Source of the DNA: Bordetella avium
GTDB taxonomy: Bacteria > Pseudomonadota > Gammaproteobacteria > Burkholderiales > Burkholderiaceae_B
Reading direction: 5' to 3'
Length of the DNA stretch: 64,000 bases
Assembly: GCF_034424645.1 (NCBI RefSeq)
Contig: NZ_CP139969.1
Coordinates: 3,224,001 to 3,288,000 of the forward strand
Part shown: piece by piece, positions 46,043 to 56,435 of the stretch
Layout: the number at the start of each line of letters is the position of its first letter
How positions within the stretch are numbered: position 1 is the first letter of the stretch
Position numbers and translations under genes: made by a program
The notes under the pieces: generated by a model
Told to the model about the DNA's origin: nothing
The model's input: the letters and a program-made list of their open reading frames with translations, nothing else
Database searches by the model: none

Positions 46043-46558
46043 ATGAGTTCAGCCTGCATACGCCCGCTCGGGCCCGAATCCGCCGCATCGTTTCAAGCGC
46101 TACGCCTGGCCGCGCTATGCGACACACCCGACGCCTTTGGATCAAGTTACGAAGAAGAACAAAGGCTTACGACTCAGGAATGGGCAGGACGGATCACGCC
46201 CACCTCGGCCAGCCTGGTATTGGGCGCCTGGGAAGCCGAGCGGTTGGTGGGCTGTGCAGGCCTATACCGCCTCAGTCCGCTGAAGCAGCAGCATAAGGCG
46301 GTGATCTGGGGGGTATACGTTGCGCCCGCGCAACGTGGCGCAGGTCTAGGGCGGCAGTTGATCCTGAGCGCCATCGATCATGCCCGGCAATGGCAGGGGC
46401 TGCGGCAACTGCTGCTCACCGTGAACAGCAGCAAGCTCGCGGCCTGCCAGCTGTATCGCAGCCTGGGCTTCAAGGCCTATGGCCATGAACCAGCGGCCCT
46501 GTACATCGATGGCCGCCCCATCGACGAAACCCTGATGCTCAAGCCGCTCGATGACTGA
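46043..46558 (+). CDS. GNAT family N-acetyltransferase
   Basis: 171 residues. The acetyl-CoA pyrophosphate loop is VYVAPAQRGAGLGRQLI (Q/R-x-x-G-x-G/A). The C-terminal motif VNSSKLAACQLYRSLGFKAYG is typical. Target amine unknown. Start: ATG 46043 with AAGG upstream; the open frame reaching to 45845 overlaps the divergent hypothetical gene. Its stop abuts the dcd stop with no base between. Confidence 0.88.
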   Translation: MSSACIRPLGPESAASFQALRLAALCDTPDAFGSSYEEEQRLTTQEWAGRITPTSASLVLGAWEAERLVGCAGLYRLSPLKQQHKAVIWGVYVAPAQRGAGLGRQLILSAIDHARQWQGLRQLLLTVNSSKLAACQLYRSLGFKAYGHEPAALYIDGRPIDETLMLKPLDD

Positions 46559-47122
46559 TCAGGTGCGCGGCAGGGTCACGCCGCGCTGGCCCTGATATTT
46601 GCCGCCACGGTCGCGATACGAGGTCTCGCAGACTTCATCGCTTTCCAGGAACAGCATCTGGGCGCAGCCCTCGCCCGCGTAGATCTTGGCCGGCAAGGGC
46701 GTAGTGTTGGAGAACTCCAGCGTTACATGGCCCTCCCACTCGGGCTCCAGCGGCGTGACATTGACGATGATGCCGCAACGCGCATAGGTGCTCTTGCCCA
46801 GGCAGATGGTCAGCACGCTGCGGGGAATGCGGAAGTACTCCACCGTGCGCGCCAAGGCGAACGAATTCGGCGGAATGATGCAGACATCACCCTTGAAATC
46901 CACGAAAGAGCCTTCGTCGAAATTCTTCGGATCAACAATGGTGGAGTTGATGTTGGTGAATATCTTGAACTCGTCGGCGCAGCGCACGTCGTAGCCGTAG
47001 CTGCTCGTGCCATAACTGACGATGCGCCCGCCGTTTACGGTGCGCACCTGTCCGGCCTCGAACGGTTCAATCATGCCGCCCTCGGCCGCGCGGCGTATCC
47101 AGCGGTCGCTTTTGATGCTCAT
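46559..47122 (-). CDS. dcd: dCTP deaminase
   Basis: 187 residues. The Dcd core is plain: [17 protein letters not shown], the catalytic glutamate region of [23 protein letters not shown] and the end [12 protein letters not shown]. It deaminates dCTP to dUTP, feeding the dUMP used by ThyA encoded elsewhere in the window. AAGG lies 10 nt before the ATG at 47122. Confidence 0.96.
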
Positions 47123-47170
47123 GAATTCTCTACCTTATATGCAATCGGCGACTATTTTATCGCGTCGGGC

Positions 47171-50100
47171 TCATTGCCCGCCCAGCCAGCGGTAGACCAG
47201 CTCGATGCCATTGACGGACCCCCCCTTCAAATCCAGGGACAGGCCTTTCGCCAAAGCATAGCTGGCCCGGCCTACGGTTTCGCTGCCGGACATGGCCTGT
47301 TCCACGCTCAGCGTGATGCCATTGGCGAAATTCTTGCTGGCAACCAGGAACTGGGTGGCCAGATCGGCATCGGCATCCCGGTTGACGGAGCTGGCCACGG
47401 TGCGGTCGGGCAGCACACTGCCCGAGCTGCCAATGGCCCCGGTACGCATGCTGACATCGTCCAGGCCGAACTGCTTATACAGGGGCGGACCCTTGCCGCT
47501 CAACAAGGATGTGCCTAGGGACAGCAAGAGCGCGGTATCGCCGCCGCCGGCATCAGGGCCGCGCCCCAACACCAGCCAGGACAGCTTCTCGACATCGCTG
47601 ACATCGGGGTAGGAGACCAGATCGATACGCGGCCGTTGGGCTGTGCCCGCCACGCGCACGCCCGCCTCGACCGCCTTGCCGGTGCGCAGAGCCTCGATAT
47701 CCAACAGGGGATTGTCCAATCGGCCCTGGAAGGTCAGAGTCCCTCGCCGCAGGCGCAGCTTTTGCCCATAAGCCTCGATGCCGCCGTCCCGCGTATGCAG
47801 GGCGCCGATGCCGCTCAACCTACCGTCTTGCATCAGTATCTGGATACTGCCGACCAGCCCGGCGTCCAGGCCCATGCCGGTAATGTAAAAGCGCGGCCCC
47901 ATGTCCACCTTGAGATCCATGCTCAACTGGATGGGGGGGCCGGCCTTTAGGCTCTGCCCTGGATGCACCACCCGCACATCGTCATCCAGCGTGGGCACGC
48001 CTTGCAGAATTTCCAGGCTGAACCAGCCCGCGTCCGCCGTGATGCTGCCGTCGATGCTGACCCGGGGCAGGGCGGCGTCGATATCCACCTTGCCGCTGAC
48101 CATCGCGTAGCGGTCCGAACGCTGAAGCGCCGGGAAGCGATACAGCGTCACACCGACCCGGCCCGCCGACTCCGCCAGGTTCCAGTCACCCTTGGCCTCC
48201 AGATACCCCCCCTTGGCGCCCGGATTGGTGGTGATCCACTCTTTCGTGCGCCACTCATCCGGCATGACACGCAGCACGGCAGGAAAGCGCAGGGACTCCA
48301 GCACCACCCGGTCGCCGTCAAGGCGGGCCCGCAGAGTGCCGTCCATGAGGCGTACGCCATCATCGATGCGCACCATGCGCAACTTGTCGCCCTCGATACT
48401 GCCTGAGGCCTTCCAAGCGCCGCCCAAGGACCCATCGGCGCGCACATTGGCGCGCAGAGAGCCGCCCAACTCCAGCGTGTCGCTCACGAACAAACCAACC
48501 CAGGCCAGATCGGCGATATCCGCCGACACCTCGGCGCGTATCGCCTGATTAGGCGGCAGCGTCAAACCTCGGAGCTGAGTGCTGGCTGTGGCCTTCACAT
48601 CGCCCATGTGCTCGGTGGTCAGCGCCAAAGCCGCATTGATCCGGCTCGCATTACCCCCGCCCGGCGTAGCGCTCAGGTCCAGTTGCAAGGTTTTCAGGCC
48701 CAAGGGAATCGGCGGATCGCCTGGGATCTGCAAATCCCCATCCCGCCGCGCCAGACGGACCCGCCCCGACAAGGCCTGGTCATATTTCAGATCCCAGGAA
48801 AAATCGAGCGCGATGCGGCGTTGCACATCTGCCGTCACGGCATTGACCTTCGCCGCCGCGCCCGCCTCAGGTTCCAGGGCCTGCATCAGTTGGCGCACCA
48901 TAGAGGCGCGCAAGACGAAATTATTGGCGCGTCCGGCGCTTTCCCAACGCTCAGGCCCGCCACGCGAACCGGCGTGAGACAAGACAAGGCTTTGCTTGTC
49001 CGGGAAAACCGCCTGGATCTGCGCCGCGCCCACCTGCCATTGCCATTGCGGGGCATCCGGCAAATAAGCCAGCGCCATGGCGCCGGGAATGGCGACCGTG
49101 AAGCCGGCGCTTTGCGCGGACAAGCCCGTCAGCTTGCCACGCCAGCCTGCCTGACCATCCTGCTCCGCCCAGCCGCCGTCAAAAGCCAAACGGGCCTCGA
49201 CCAGCGCACGGCCCAGAAGCTTGGGCTGCGCACCAGGCGGGGTGTAGCGCGCATCGAGCTTGCCCCGATGATGCGCCGCATCGCCATCCAGCGTCGCCTT
49301 GAGCACGGCGCCGCCAGGCAGATCGGGCCAGAAAGCGGCCAGCTCCGGGGCCCGCGCATCCAGCATGAGCCTGGCGCGCTGCGCCTGTAGCTCACCCTGC
49401 GCAAGAATACGGTTTTTCCCCAGGGTGAGGTCGATATCCAGCATCGGCAGGCGCCAGCCCGCAGGCAGACCCGGCGCAAGGGCGCCCCCACCGGCGCGCA
49501 AATCCGCTTTCACCGCACCCGACAGGGCTTGCTGGTTCCAGCGGCTGTCCGGGGCGATATTCAGCCGCACACTGGCCGAAAGCAGCTCACTCAGGTTCAA
49601 GACCTCAGCCTGCACCTCGGCCTGCGCGCTCAACAACGCCTGCGGCAGGCGATCACCGACCAGCCTGCGCAGATCCAACCGATCCGCCCGCAGCTCGGCC
49701 TTGACGTGATCCGGCGCCCCCGCCTTTTCGGCCGTTTGCCAATCGAGCGTGGCGCTCAGGCCAGAGCCATCATCCCGTTTGATGTCCACCCGCGCGCCAC
49801 GCAGCGGAAAAGCCGCCAGCGGCGCGAGCGCGGCCTGCGCATCGATCGCAATGCCCCCGCCATCCCCCTTGAGCGTAAGGGCCAATTGATCCATCGACCC
49901 TTGCGCACGGACGGACACCGTGACCGGGCACATCTGATCCAGGGTTTCGAGCCAGCGCTGCCGGCCGGTGTCATCGATGACGGCATCCCGGCCTAATAAG
50001 GCTGCAGCTTGATGCTGCGCCTGCGGCTGAGTCATGAGGTAGGCGCCCAGTTCGCCCGCCTTGGCGGCCGCTTCCTCGCGCTTGCGTCCCGCATGATCCC

Positions 50101-50791
50101 ATTCGGCGCACAGTGTGGAGTCCGGCCGCGTGGCGGCCGCCCGCGCCTCGATCTGAGCCGATAAAGGCCAGGGTGCGGCCAGCTCATGCAAATCAAGCAC
50201 GCCGTTCAGGCGCAATTGGCCCTCATCATGATCGACACGCAGACTCTCGACAGCCAGACGCGCCGCCTTGTCTCGTTGCACATGCAAGGCCAGCACGATA
50301 TCGCTCAGGGCGACCGGCAAGGGCTTGCCAGCCTGAGTCAGCGAAAACCTGCCTACCGCCAGCCGATCGACATCAATGGAAACCGGCAAGGACAAGGACT
50401 CGGGCAAACCGCTCTCTTGTGGCGGCTTAGCCCCGGCCTCCTCCGAAGGCGGCAAGCCGATAGCCAGATTGGCGGCCGTCAGTGCCCGCACATGCGCGCG
50501 CCCTTGACCGAGCGCGCGCCAATCCACGTCCAGCCCAAGGTCGTCGGCCCGCACCTGGGTTGCGGCCACCGTGACATCCAATTTGCCTATGCGCAGACCG
50601 CGCAGGACAGAACCTTCGATGTTTTCGATCTGGCCATCCAATAGCTGCACGGCCGAAGTCAGCAGTAAACGGCTGCCATTCTGGGTGGCCACCAGCCAAA
50701 GCACAAAGGAAGCCGCCAGCGCAGCCAGCATGGCCAAGCCCGGCAACCACCACACGAGCACATGCCGCAAGACGGCGCGCAGCTTGATCAA
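47171..50791 (-). CDS. tamB: Translocation and assembly module subunit TamB
   Basis: 1206 residues. One N-terminal membrane helix (VLVWWLPGLAMLAALAASF) and a very long beta-rich AsmA/DUF490 body that spans the periplasm as a hydrophobic groove. The C-terminal DUF490 domain holds GALHTRDGGIEAYGQKLRL, RGTLTFQGRLDNPLLDIEA and the terminal VELVYRWLGGQ. It works with TamA in outer-membrane protein (including autotransporter) and phospholipid delivery. The ATG overlaps the tamA stop by 4 nt. Confidence 0.93.
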   Translation of the reverse strand: MIKLRAVLRHVLVWWLPGLAMLAALAASFVLWLVATQNGSRLLLTSAVQLLDGQIENIEGSVLRGLRIGKLDVTVAATQVRADDLGLDVDWRALGQGRAHVRALTAANLAIGLPPSEEAGAKPPQESGLPESLSLPVSIDVDRLAVGRFSLTQAGKPLPVALSDIVLALHVQRDKAARLAVESLRVDHDEGQLRLNGVLDLHELAAPWPLSAQIEARAAATRPDSTLCAEWDHAGRKREEAAAKAGELGAYLMTQPQAQHQAAALLGRDAVIDDTGRQRWLETLDQMCPVTVSVRAQGSMDQLALTLKGDGGGIAIDAQAALAPLAAFPLRGARVDIKRDDGSGLSATLDWQTAEKAGAPDHVKAELRADRLDLRRLVGDRLPQALLSAQAEVQAEVLNLSELLSASVRLNIAPDSRWNQQALSGAVKADLRAGGGALAPGLPAGWRLPMLDIDLTLGKNRILAQGELQAQRARLMLDARAPELAAFWPDLPGGAVLKATLDGDAAHHRGKLDARYTPPGAQPKLLGRALVEARLAFDGGWAEQDGQAGWRGKLTGLSAQSAGFTVAIPGAMALAYLPDAPQWQWQVGAAQIQAVFPDKQSLVLSHAGSRGGPERWESAGRANNFVLRASMVRQLMQALEPEAGAAAKVNAVTADVQRRIALDFSWDLKYDQALSGRVRLARRDGDLQIPGDPPIPLGLKTLQLDLSATPGGGNASRINAALALTTEHMGDVKATASTQLRGLTLPPNQAIRAEVSADIADLAWVGLFVSDTLELGGSLRANVRADGSLGGAWKASGSIEGDKLRMVRIDDGVRLMDGTLRARLDGDRVVLESLRFPAVLRVMPDEWRTKEWITTNPGAKGGYLEAKGDWNLAESAGRVGVTLYRFPALQRSDRYAMVSGKVDIDAALPRVSIDGSITADAGWFSLEILQGVPTLDDDVRVVHPGQSLKAGPPIQLSMDLKVDMGPRFYITGMGLDAGLVGSIQILMQDGRLSGIGALHTRDGGIEAYGQKLRLRRGTLTFQGRLDNPLLDIEALRTGKAVEAGVRVAGTAQRPRIDLVSYPDVSDVEKLSWLVLGRGPDAGGGDTALLLSLGTSLLSGKGPPLYKQFGLDDVSMRTGAIGSSGSVLPDRTVASSVNRDADADLATQFLVASKNFANGITLSVEQAMSGSETVGRASYALAKGLSLDLKGGSVNGIELVYRWLGGQ

Positions 50792-52641
50792 AACGCGATC
50801 CCCAGCGAAAAATGCAAGCGCAGATCGCGCTCACGCTGGCCATAGGCCACATCAAGAAACAGAGGTCCGGCGGGCGTGCGCACGCGTGCGCCCACGCCAT
50901 AGCCCACCGCGAGGTCCATGGAGCCAAAAGACTCGGCGGCATCGCCCGCATCGACAAAAAAGCCGATTCCCCAGCGCTCATCGAAGTAGTGGTCGTATTC
51001 AACACTTGCGACCGCCAGGGTCGGCGCTCCGACGGTAGCGCTATTGCGCTTCAAACCGATGCTTTGATAACGATAGCCGCGGATGGAACGCGCGCCCCCT
51101 GTGCGAAAACCGAAATCGTCAGGGACGTGCGTCTTGCTGTTGGACCATACACGCCCAAGCTCGCCGCGCAGCGTCAGGACATCCCGCTGGCCGACCGGCC
51201 ACCATTTCTGGCCGCGCAGCCGCAGACGAAGATAGGGATCGCCATTATCGAGCACCGCGCCCAGGCCTGCGCCCGCCGCAATCAGGTTGCCCTCGCGCGG
51301 GTCGTACTTGCTGTCCACGTCGCGGCGCAGCCAGTCGGCCGTCAGCGTGGCCGTGGGCAGGTCATAGGTCGGGCCGCCATCGATCTGGACATGGTCATGC
51401 GCCAACAGACCGCCCCAACGCGTTTCATACTCCACCCGGCTCTCGCCGGCCGCCTTGCGATCCTGCGCCTGGGTGAAACCCAGGGCGTAACGCGTGACAT
51501 CCAGCCCCTGGATATCCGAATGCTGGGCCAGCACACCGATGGAATTGCGCCGCCCGCGTGCGTCCGGCGGCAGGGTGAAATCCATGAAAGCGCGCTGCTG
51601 CAAACGGTCGGCGCCCACCCCGGTCTCCATCGTGAGCGGCAGGCCAAACACCACATTCTGGCGATACAAGGTTTCAAAACGCGCGCCGGCGGTATCGTCG
51701 AAGCCCACCGCCACGGTCAGGGCCTTGGGCGGCGCCTCGACCACACGGACATCTACCGGCAGGGTCAGTTCGCCATCCGAATCGTAGGCCTGCGGCGCCA
51801 CGGCCGGGGCGGGCTGCGTTTTGACATCGGCCGGCGGGCCCGATGGCGGCGACGTCTCGGTTTGGACCGGCTGCGCGCCCGAACGGCGCAGGGTCACGAA
51901 GGCGCCGCGGAAAAAAGCGGTCGACTGGAGCTCCTGCTGCCAGTCATCGAGCTGCTCCTGGTTGTAGGGCGCGCCCTTGTCATAGCGCACATACCGCGTG
52001 ACCAGGCTTTCCGGCACACGCTCAAGCCCCTGGGTCTGCAAGGCGCCAAGACGCACCAGCGGGCCGCTGTCGATCACGACCTTCAGGTCTACCTTGGCGT
52101 CTTCGGCATAGACATCCGCTTGCGAGCCGGTCATGGCGGCCAGCATGAAGTCCCGCGCCGAGACATTATCCAGCAGGGTGGCTTTGGCCTTGCTCCAGTT
52201 GTCGTTGATAAAGGGCTGACCGACCTTCAGGCTCCAGTCTTCGCGCCACTGGGCAATGCGGGCCGCGTATTCCGGCCGCAGCACGCGGCCCGTGAATTGC
52301 AGGTCTACCGAGCGGATCGTCGCGCGCGGCCCTGGCCCGATGGTGATGTCCCAGGTATCGCCCGCCACATCGGTGCCGGGCGCCAAGGTCACCGTCGGCG
52401 AGAAATACCCTTGTGTCGCAAGAGCGGCCACGGTCGCATCGCGCGCACGGCGGCGCAAACGGGTGGTTTCACCGCCGTCCTGGTCTTCCGCCAGCCGGGC
52501 GATTGCATCAACCGCCTCGGTGATGACCTTCAGCGACTGTGGCGTAACGCCGCCCGGATCAATGATGATTTCGGGCTTGGCCTGGGCATGGGACACATAC
52601 ACCAGGGCTGCCAGGACAACGGCCGCTCGTGACCCGCGCAT
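50788..52641 (-). CDS. tamA: Translocation and assembly module outer membrane protein TamA
   Basis: 617 residues. Signal peptide MRGSRAAVVLAALVYVSHAQA, cleavage before KPEI. Periplasmic POTRA domains cover about residues 25-270; a Pro-rich stretch (about 265-290) precedes the 16-strand Omp85 barrel. The barrel carries the family motif GGARSIRGYRYQ and ends with Phe (LHFSLGIAF), the Bam recognition signal. It directly follows mrp/apbC (2 nt) and overlaps tamB. An autotransporter gene 8 kb away may be a client. Confidence 0.93.
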   Translation of the reverse strand: MRGSRAAVVLAALVYVSHAQAKPEIIIDPGGVTPQSLKVITEAVDAIARLAEDQDGGETTRLRRRARDATVAALATQGYFSPTVTLAPGTDVAGDTWDITIGPGPRATIRSVDLQFTGRVLRPEYAARIAQWREDWSLKVGQPFINDNWSKAKATLLDNVSARDFMLAAMTGSQADVYAEDAKVDLKVVIDSGPLVRLGALQTQGLERVPESLVTRYVRYDKGAPYNQEQLDDWQQELQSTAFFRGAFVTLRRSGAQPVQTETSPPSGPPADVKTQPAPAVAPQAYDSDGELTLPVDVRVVEAPPKALTVAVGFDDTAGARFETLYRQNVVFGLPLTMETGVGADRLQQRAFMDFTLPPDARGRRNSIGVLAQHSDIQGLDVTRYALGFTQAQDRKAAGESRVEYETRWGGLLAHDHVQIDGGPTYDLPTATLTADWLRRDVDSKYDPREGNLIAAGAGLGAVLDNGDPYLRLRLRGQKWWPVGQRDVLTLRGELGRVWSNSKTHVPDDFGFRTGGARSIRGYRYQSIGLKRNSATVGAPTLAVASVEYDHYFDERWGIGFFVDAGDAAESFGSMDLAVGYGVGARVRTPAGPLFLDVAYGQRERDLRLHFSLGIAF

Positions 52642-52643
52642 CC

Positions 52644-53738
52644 TCAGGAGGGCCGCTGCTGCTGAACGACAACCGAAGGCATCCGCCCTGCCATGTCACG
52701 CGGCAGAGCCGCCACCTGTGCGGCCACCTTGCGAGCAATCTCGCGATACAGGCCGGCGGCCTCGCTTTGCGGGTCCGCCACCACCGTGGGCGCGCCGGCA
52801 TCGGTCTGCTCTCGGATGGCCAGGGTCAGCGGCAGGCTGCCAAGCCAGGGCACCTCGTATTGGGCCGCCATGCGCTGCCCGCCGCCCTCGCCGAAGATAT
52901 GCTCAGCGTGGCCGCACTGACTGCACACATGGATAGCCATGTTCTCGACCACGCCGAGAATCGGCACCTCGACCTTCTGGAACATGCGCAGGCCCTTGCG
53001 TGCGTCCAGCAGCGCGATATCCTGAGGCGTGGTCACGATGACCGCGCCCACCACGGGCACTTTCTGGGCCAACGTCAGCGCCACATCGCCCGTGCCCGGC
53101 GGCATGTCGACAATCAGATAATCCAGGTCACGCCAGTTGGTCTGGCGCAACAATTGCTCCAGCGCCTGGGTCACCATCGGCCCGCGCCAGATGGCGGGCG
53201 AGTCGGCATCGATGAGAAAGCCGATGGAATTGGCCTGGATGCCATGGCCCACCAGGGGCTCCATCGATTTGTTGTCCAGGCTCTCCGGACGGCCGGTGAT
53301 GCCCAGCATGGTCGGGATGCTGGGCCCATAGATGTCGGCGTCAAGCACGCCTACACTGGCGCCCTCGGCCGCCAGGGCCAGGGCCAGATTGACCGAAGTG
53401 GTGCTTTTGCCAACCCCCCCCTTGCCCGAGGCCACGGCGATGATATTGCGCACATTGGGCAGGGGCTTGAGGCCGCGCTGCACGGCATGCGCCTGCACAG
53501 CCACCTTGACCGCGATCTCGGCCTGATCAACCCCTACGGCGGCCAGCGCGTCACGGGCCAGCTCGGCCAGGCGCGCCTGTGCCGCCAGCCCGGGATAGCC
53601 TTGTTCGATCAGGAGACGAACCCGGCCATTTTCGATGTGGATGTCACGATCTTTTACAGAAGCGCCCAGGGAAAGGCCGGTTATCGGATCGGAAACTCCG
53701 CGCAACGCGGCGCGGATTTGGTCTATCGTTATACTCAT
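52644..53738 (-). CDS. apbC: Mrp/ApbC family iron-sulfur cluster carrier ATPase
   Basis: 364 residues. An N-terminal MIP18-like segment (1 to about 90) precedes the P-loop domain with the deviant Walker A SGKGGVGKSTTSVN, VDMPPGTGDVALT and the cluster-binding CxxC in HVCSQCGHAEHIF. It holds and transfers Fe-S clusters to apoproteins as a homodimer. It is divergent from the small membrane protein and metG, an arrangement common in betaproteobacteria, and it heads the mrp-tamA-tamB transcript. Confidence 0.95.
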   Translation of the reverse strand: MSITIDQIRAALRGVSDPITGLSLGASVKDRDIHIENGRVRLLIEQGYPGLAAQARLAELARDALAAVGVDQAEIAVKVAVQAHAVQRGLKPLPNVRNIIAVASGKGGVGKSTTSVNLALALAAEGASVGVLDADIYGPSIPTMLGITGRPESLDNKSMEPLVGHGIQANSIGFLIDADSPAIWRGPMVTQALEQLLRQTNWRDLDYLIVDMPPGTGDVALTLAQKVPVVGAVIVTTPQDIALLDARKGLRMFQKVEVPILGVVENMAIHVCSQCGHAEHIFGEGGGQRMAAQYEVPWLGSLPLTLAIREQTDAGAPTVVADPQSEAAGLYREIARKVAAQVAALPRDMAGRMPSVVVQQQRPS

Positions 53739-53840
53739 GTCACTATGATTTCAGAGGCAAGGCGGGATTCGCATCAACCGTTACCCACAAGGATAGCGGA
53801 AGCAAGGGAACCTAATGCCCTGTTTTAACATCCTATATCC

Positions 53841-54113
53841 ATGACAAACGCCCTCATTCGTTTTCTCCGCGCCATTCCCATTATCTTGCTGGGCTTGATC
53901 GGCACGCTGATGGCGCTGGTGTTCATGGCCTCGACCGTGATCGCACTGGGCATTCTGTATCTGGTTGCCAAGGTGCGCGGAAAACCCTTTGGCGTGCGCG
54001 CCTACTGGAGCCAACGCCAGGCGAACCGACCCTTTCAGGGGCCCTTCCCCGGCGCCAGCGCGCCCACGCGCACCCAAGACGTCATCGACGTCGAGGCTCG
54101 CGAAATCCGCTAG
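53841..54113 (+). CDS. Small membrane protein, 90 residues
   Basis: Not recognised as a named family. Residues 10-45 form a hydrophobic hairpin or one long helix (IPIILLGLIGTLMALVFMAS and onward), followed by a basic, proline-rich soluble tail of about 45 residues ending VIDVEAREIR. The ribosome-binding site before ATG 53841 is weak, so the start is uncertain; Met25 is a possible internal start. The codon pattern and hydrophobic layout support a real gene. Confidence 0.6.
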   Translation: MTNALIRFLRAIPIILLGLIGTLMALVFMASTVIALGILYLVAKVRGKPFGVRAYWSQRQANRPFQGPFPGASAPTRTQDVIDVEAREIR

Positions 54114-54177
54114 CTCCGCCCGGCACGGCGGGCAATCCGTTTACTATGCCCCCGCTCTGCCCCTGCCCCCCGTTTAG

Positions 54178-54200
54178 CGGGCAAGCCCATGGCTTGCCCG
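54178..54200. other. Perfect hairpin between the small membrane protein gene and metG
   Basis: 10-bp stem CGGGCAAGCC/GGCTTGCCCG with loop CAT. There is no U tract. It may weakly end the upstream transcript. A TAAAAT hexamer follows at about 54229 and could be the -10 of metG, without a good -35. Confidence 0.45.
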
Positions 54201-54288
54201 TCTGGCCTCGCCCTCCGCGCCAGGCCTTAAAATAGCCTCTCGCTTCCTGGCGGGTGTTGCCCGCCTTCCTCTCAACGTCAGATCCGAC

Positions 54289-56364
54289 ATGTCACGCACC
54301 CTGTTCGTCACCACTGCTCTGCCCTATGCCAACGGCTCCTTCCATATCGGCCACATCATGGAATACATCCAGGCTGACATCTGGGTCCGCTCGATGCGCA
54401 TGGCGGGGCACACGGTGCACTTCGTGGGCGCGGATGACGCGCATGGCGCGCCCATCATGCTCAAGGCCGAAAAGGAAGGGATCACGCCCCAAGCACTCGT
54501 GGCCCGCTACGCGGCCGAGCGCCCCCGCTACCTCGACGGCTTCCATATCCGTTTCGACCACTGGCACAGCACGGACTCGGCCGAGAATGTCGCCCTGTCG
54601 CACGAAATCTACAGGGCGCTGAAGGCGGCCGGCCTGATTGAAACGCGCTCCATCGAACAGTTTTTCGACCCGGTCAAGGGCATGTTCCTCGCCGACCGCT
54701 ATATCAAGGGCGAATGCCCGCGCTGCCACGCCAAAGACCAATACGGCGACTCCTGCGAAGTGTGCGGTGCCGTCTATGCCCCCACCGAACTGATCCAGCC
54801 CTATTCCGCCCTGACCGGCGCCACCCCGGTACTCAAGCGTTCAGACCACTTCTTTTTCAAACTTTCTGATCCGCGCTGTGTGGAATTCCTCCAGCAATGG
54901 ACGACCGGCAGCAATCGCAACGGCATCAAGCACCTGCAATCCGAAGTCCAGGCCAAGACGCGGGAATGGCTGGGCGGCGAAGAGGGCGAAGCCAAGCTGG
55001 GCGACTGGGATATCTCGCGCGACGCGCCCTACTTCGGCATTGAAATCCCCGATGCGCCGGGCAAGTATTTCTATGTCTGGCTGGACGCCCCGGTCGGCTA
55101 CCTGGCCTCGCTGAAATCTTACTGCGACAAGATCGGCCTGGACTTCGACGCGCTGCTCGACCCGTCCAGCGCCACCGAACAAGTCCACTTCATCGGCAAG
55201 GACATCATCTATTTTCACGCGCTGTTCTGGCCTGCCATGCTCAAGTTCGCCGGCCGCAAGACACCCGACGCCCTGAATGTGCACGGCTTCATCACCGTCA
55301 GCGGCGAGAAGATGTCCAAGAGCCGCGGCACCGGCATTTCCCCGCTGCGCTATCTCGAAGTCGGCATGGACCCCGAATGGCTGCGCTACTACATGGCGGC
55401 CAAGCTGAACGCACGCGTTGAAGACATGGACTTCAACCCCGAGGACTTCATCGCCCGCGTCAACAGCGACCTGGTCGGCAAATACGTCAATATCGCCAGC
55501 CGCGCGGCCAACTTCATCACCCGCCACTTCGAGGGCAAGCTCGCGTATCTGGGCGATACCGCTGCGCTGTCGGCCGAGTTCGCGCAGCAAACCGAATCGA
55601 TCCGCGCAGCCCTGGAGGCGCGCGAGTTCAACCGCGCCATCCGTGAAATCATGGCCTACGCCGACGGCATCAATCAGGCTTTCGACGCCGCTCAGCCCTG
55701 GGTCCTGGCCAAGGGCTTCGCCGAGGCCGACGAGGCCCGCCGCGCCCAACTGCAAGACATCTGCTCGCGCGCCCTGGCCGGCTTCAAAGCCTTGTCGGTC
55801 ATGCTTGCCCCGGTGCTGCCCGCCCTGACCTCGCGCGTGGCGCGTGAGCTGTTCGGCGCCCAGCGTGACTTCATCTGGAGCGATGCCGCCGACCTGCCGG
55901 CTCAGGTGGCCCCCTTCAAGCATCTGATGCAGCGTGTCGATCCGCAAATGCTCGATGCCTTGTTCGAGCCGCCCGCCGAACTTGCCGCTCCCGCTCCCAC
56001 ACCAGGCGGCGAAGCCCTGGCTGACACCATCTCCATCGATGATTTCGTCAAGGTGGACCTGCGCATCGCCAAAATCATCAATTGCGAAGAGGTCGAAGGC
56101 TCGACCAAGTTGCTACGCCTGACCCTGGACGCAGGCGAAGGCCGCCACCGCAATGTCTTCTCCGGCATCAAGTCCTTCTACAAGCCCCAAGACCTCATTG
56201 GCAAGCTGACGGTGCTGGTAGCCAATTTGGCGCCGCGCAAAATGAAGTTCGGAGTATCCGAAGGCATGGTGCTGGCCGCCAGCCACGCCGACGAAAAGGT
56301 CGACGCCGGGATCTACGTGCTCGAGCCCTGGCCTGGTGCGCAACCTGGCATGCGCATCCACTAA
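54289..56364 (+). CDS. metG: Methionyl-tRNA synthetase
   Basis: 691 residues, MetG1 form. HIGH motif as FHIGHIM, KMSKS as [11 protein letters not shown], and a four-cysteine zinc knuckle [18 protein letters not shown]. The C-terminal EMAP/Trbp111-like tRNA-binding domain (about residues 585-691) includes [20 protein letters not shown]. It charges initiator and elongator tRNA-Met and acts as a dimer through that C-terminal domain. Confidence 0.97.
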   Translation: MSRTLFVTTALPYANGSFHIGHIMEYIQADIWVRSMRMAGHTVHFVGADDAHGAPIMLKAEKEGITPQALVARYAAERPRYLDGFHIRFDHWHSTDSAENVALSHEIYRALKAAGLIETRSIEQFFDPVKGMFLADRYIKGECPRCHAKDQYGDSCEVCGAVYAPTELIQPYSALTGATPVLKRSDHFFFKLSDPRCVEFLQQWTTGSNRNGIKHLQSEVQAKTREWLGGEEGEAKLGDWDISRDAPYFGIEIPDAPGKYFYVWLDAPVGYLASLKSYCDKIGLDFDALLDPSSATEQVHFIGKDIIYFHALFWPAMLKFAGRKTPDALNVHGFITVSGEKMSKSRGTGISPLRYLEVGMDPEWLRYYMAAKLNARVEDMDFNPEDFIARVNSDLVGKYVNIASRAANFITRHFEGKLAYLGDTAALSAEFAQQTESIRAALEAREFNRAIREIMAYADGINQAFDAAQPWVLAKGFAEADEARRAQLQDICSRALAGFKALSVMLAPVLPALTSRVARELFGAQRDFIWSDAADLPAQVAPFKHLMQRVDPQMLDALFEPPAELAAPAPTPGGEALADTISIDDFVKVDLRIAKIINCEEVEGSTKLLRLTLDAGEGRHRNVFSGIKSFYKPQDLIGKLTVLVANLAPRKMKFGVSEGMVLAASHADEKVDAGIYVLEPWPGAQPGMRIH

Positions 56365-56376
56365 AACCCAGGTCCA

Positions 56377-56414
56377 GCAAAGGGGCGCCCATCGCGAAAT
56401 GGGCGCCCCTTTGC
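56377..56414. terminator. Bidirectional terminator between metG and trhO
   Basis: A perfect 16-bp stem (56377-56392 with 56399-56414) and a 6-nt loop; the stem itself ends in GCAAA/TTTGC and is followed by TTT on the plus strand. The two genes converge here. Confidence 0.8.
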
Positions 56415-56435
56415 TTTACCGGTAAGGCGGCGACG

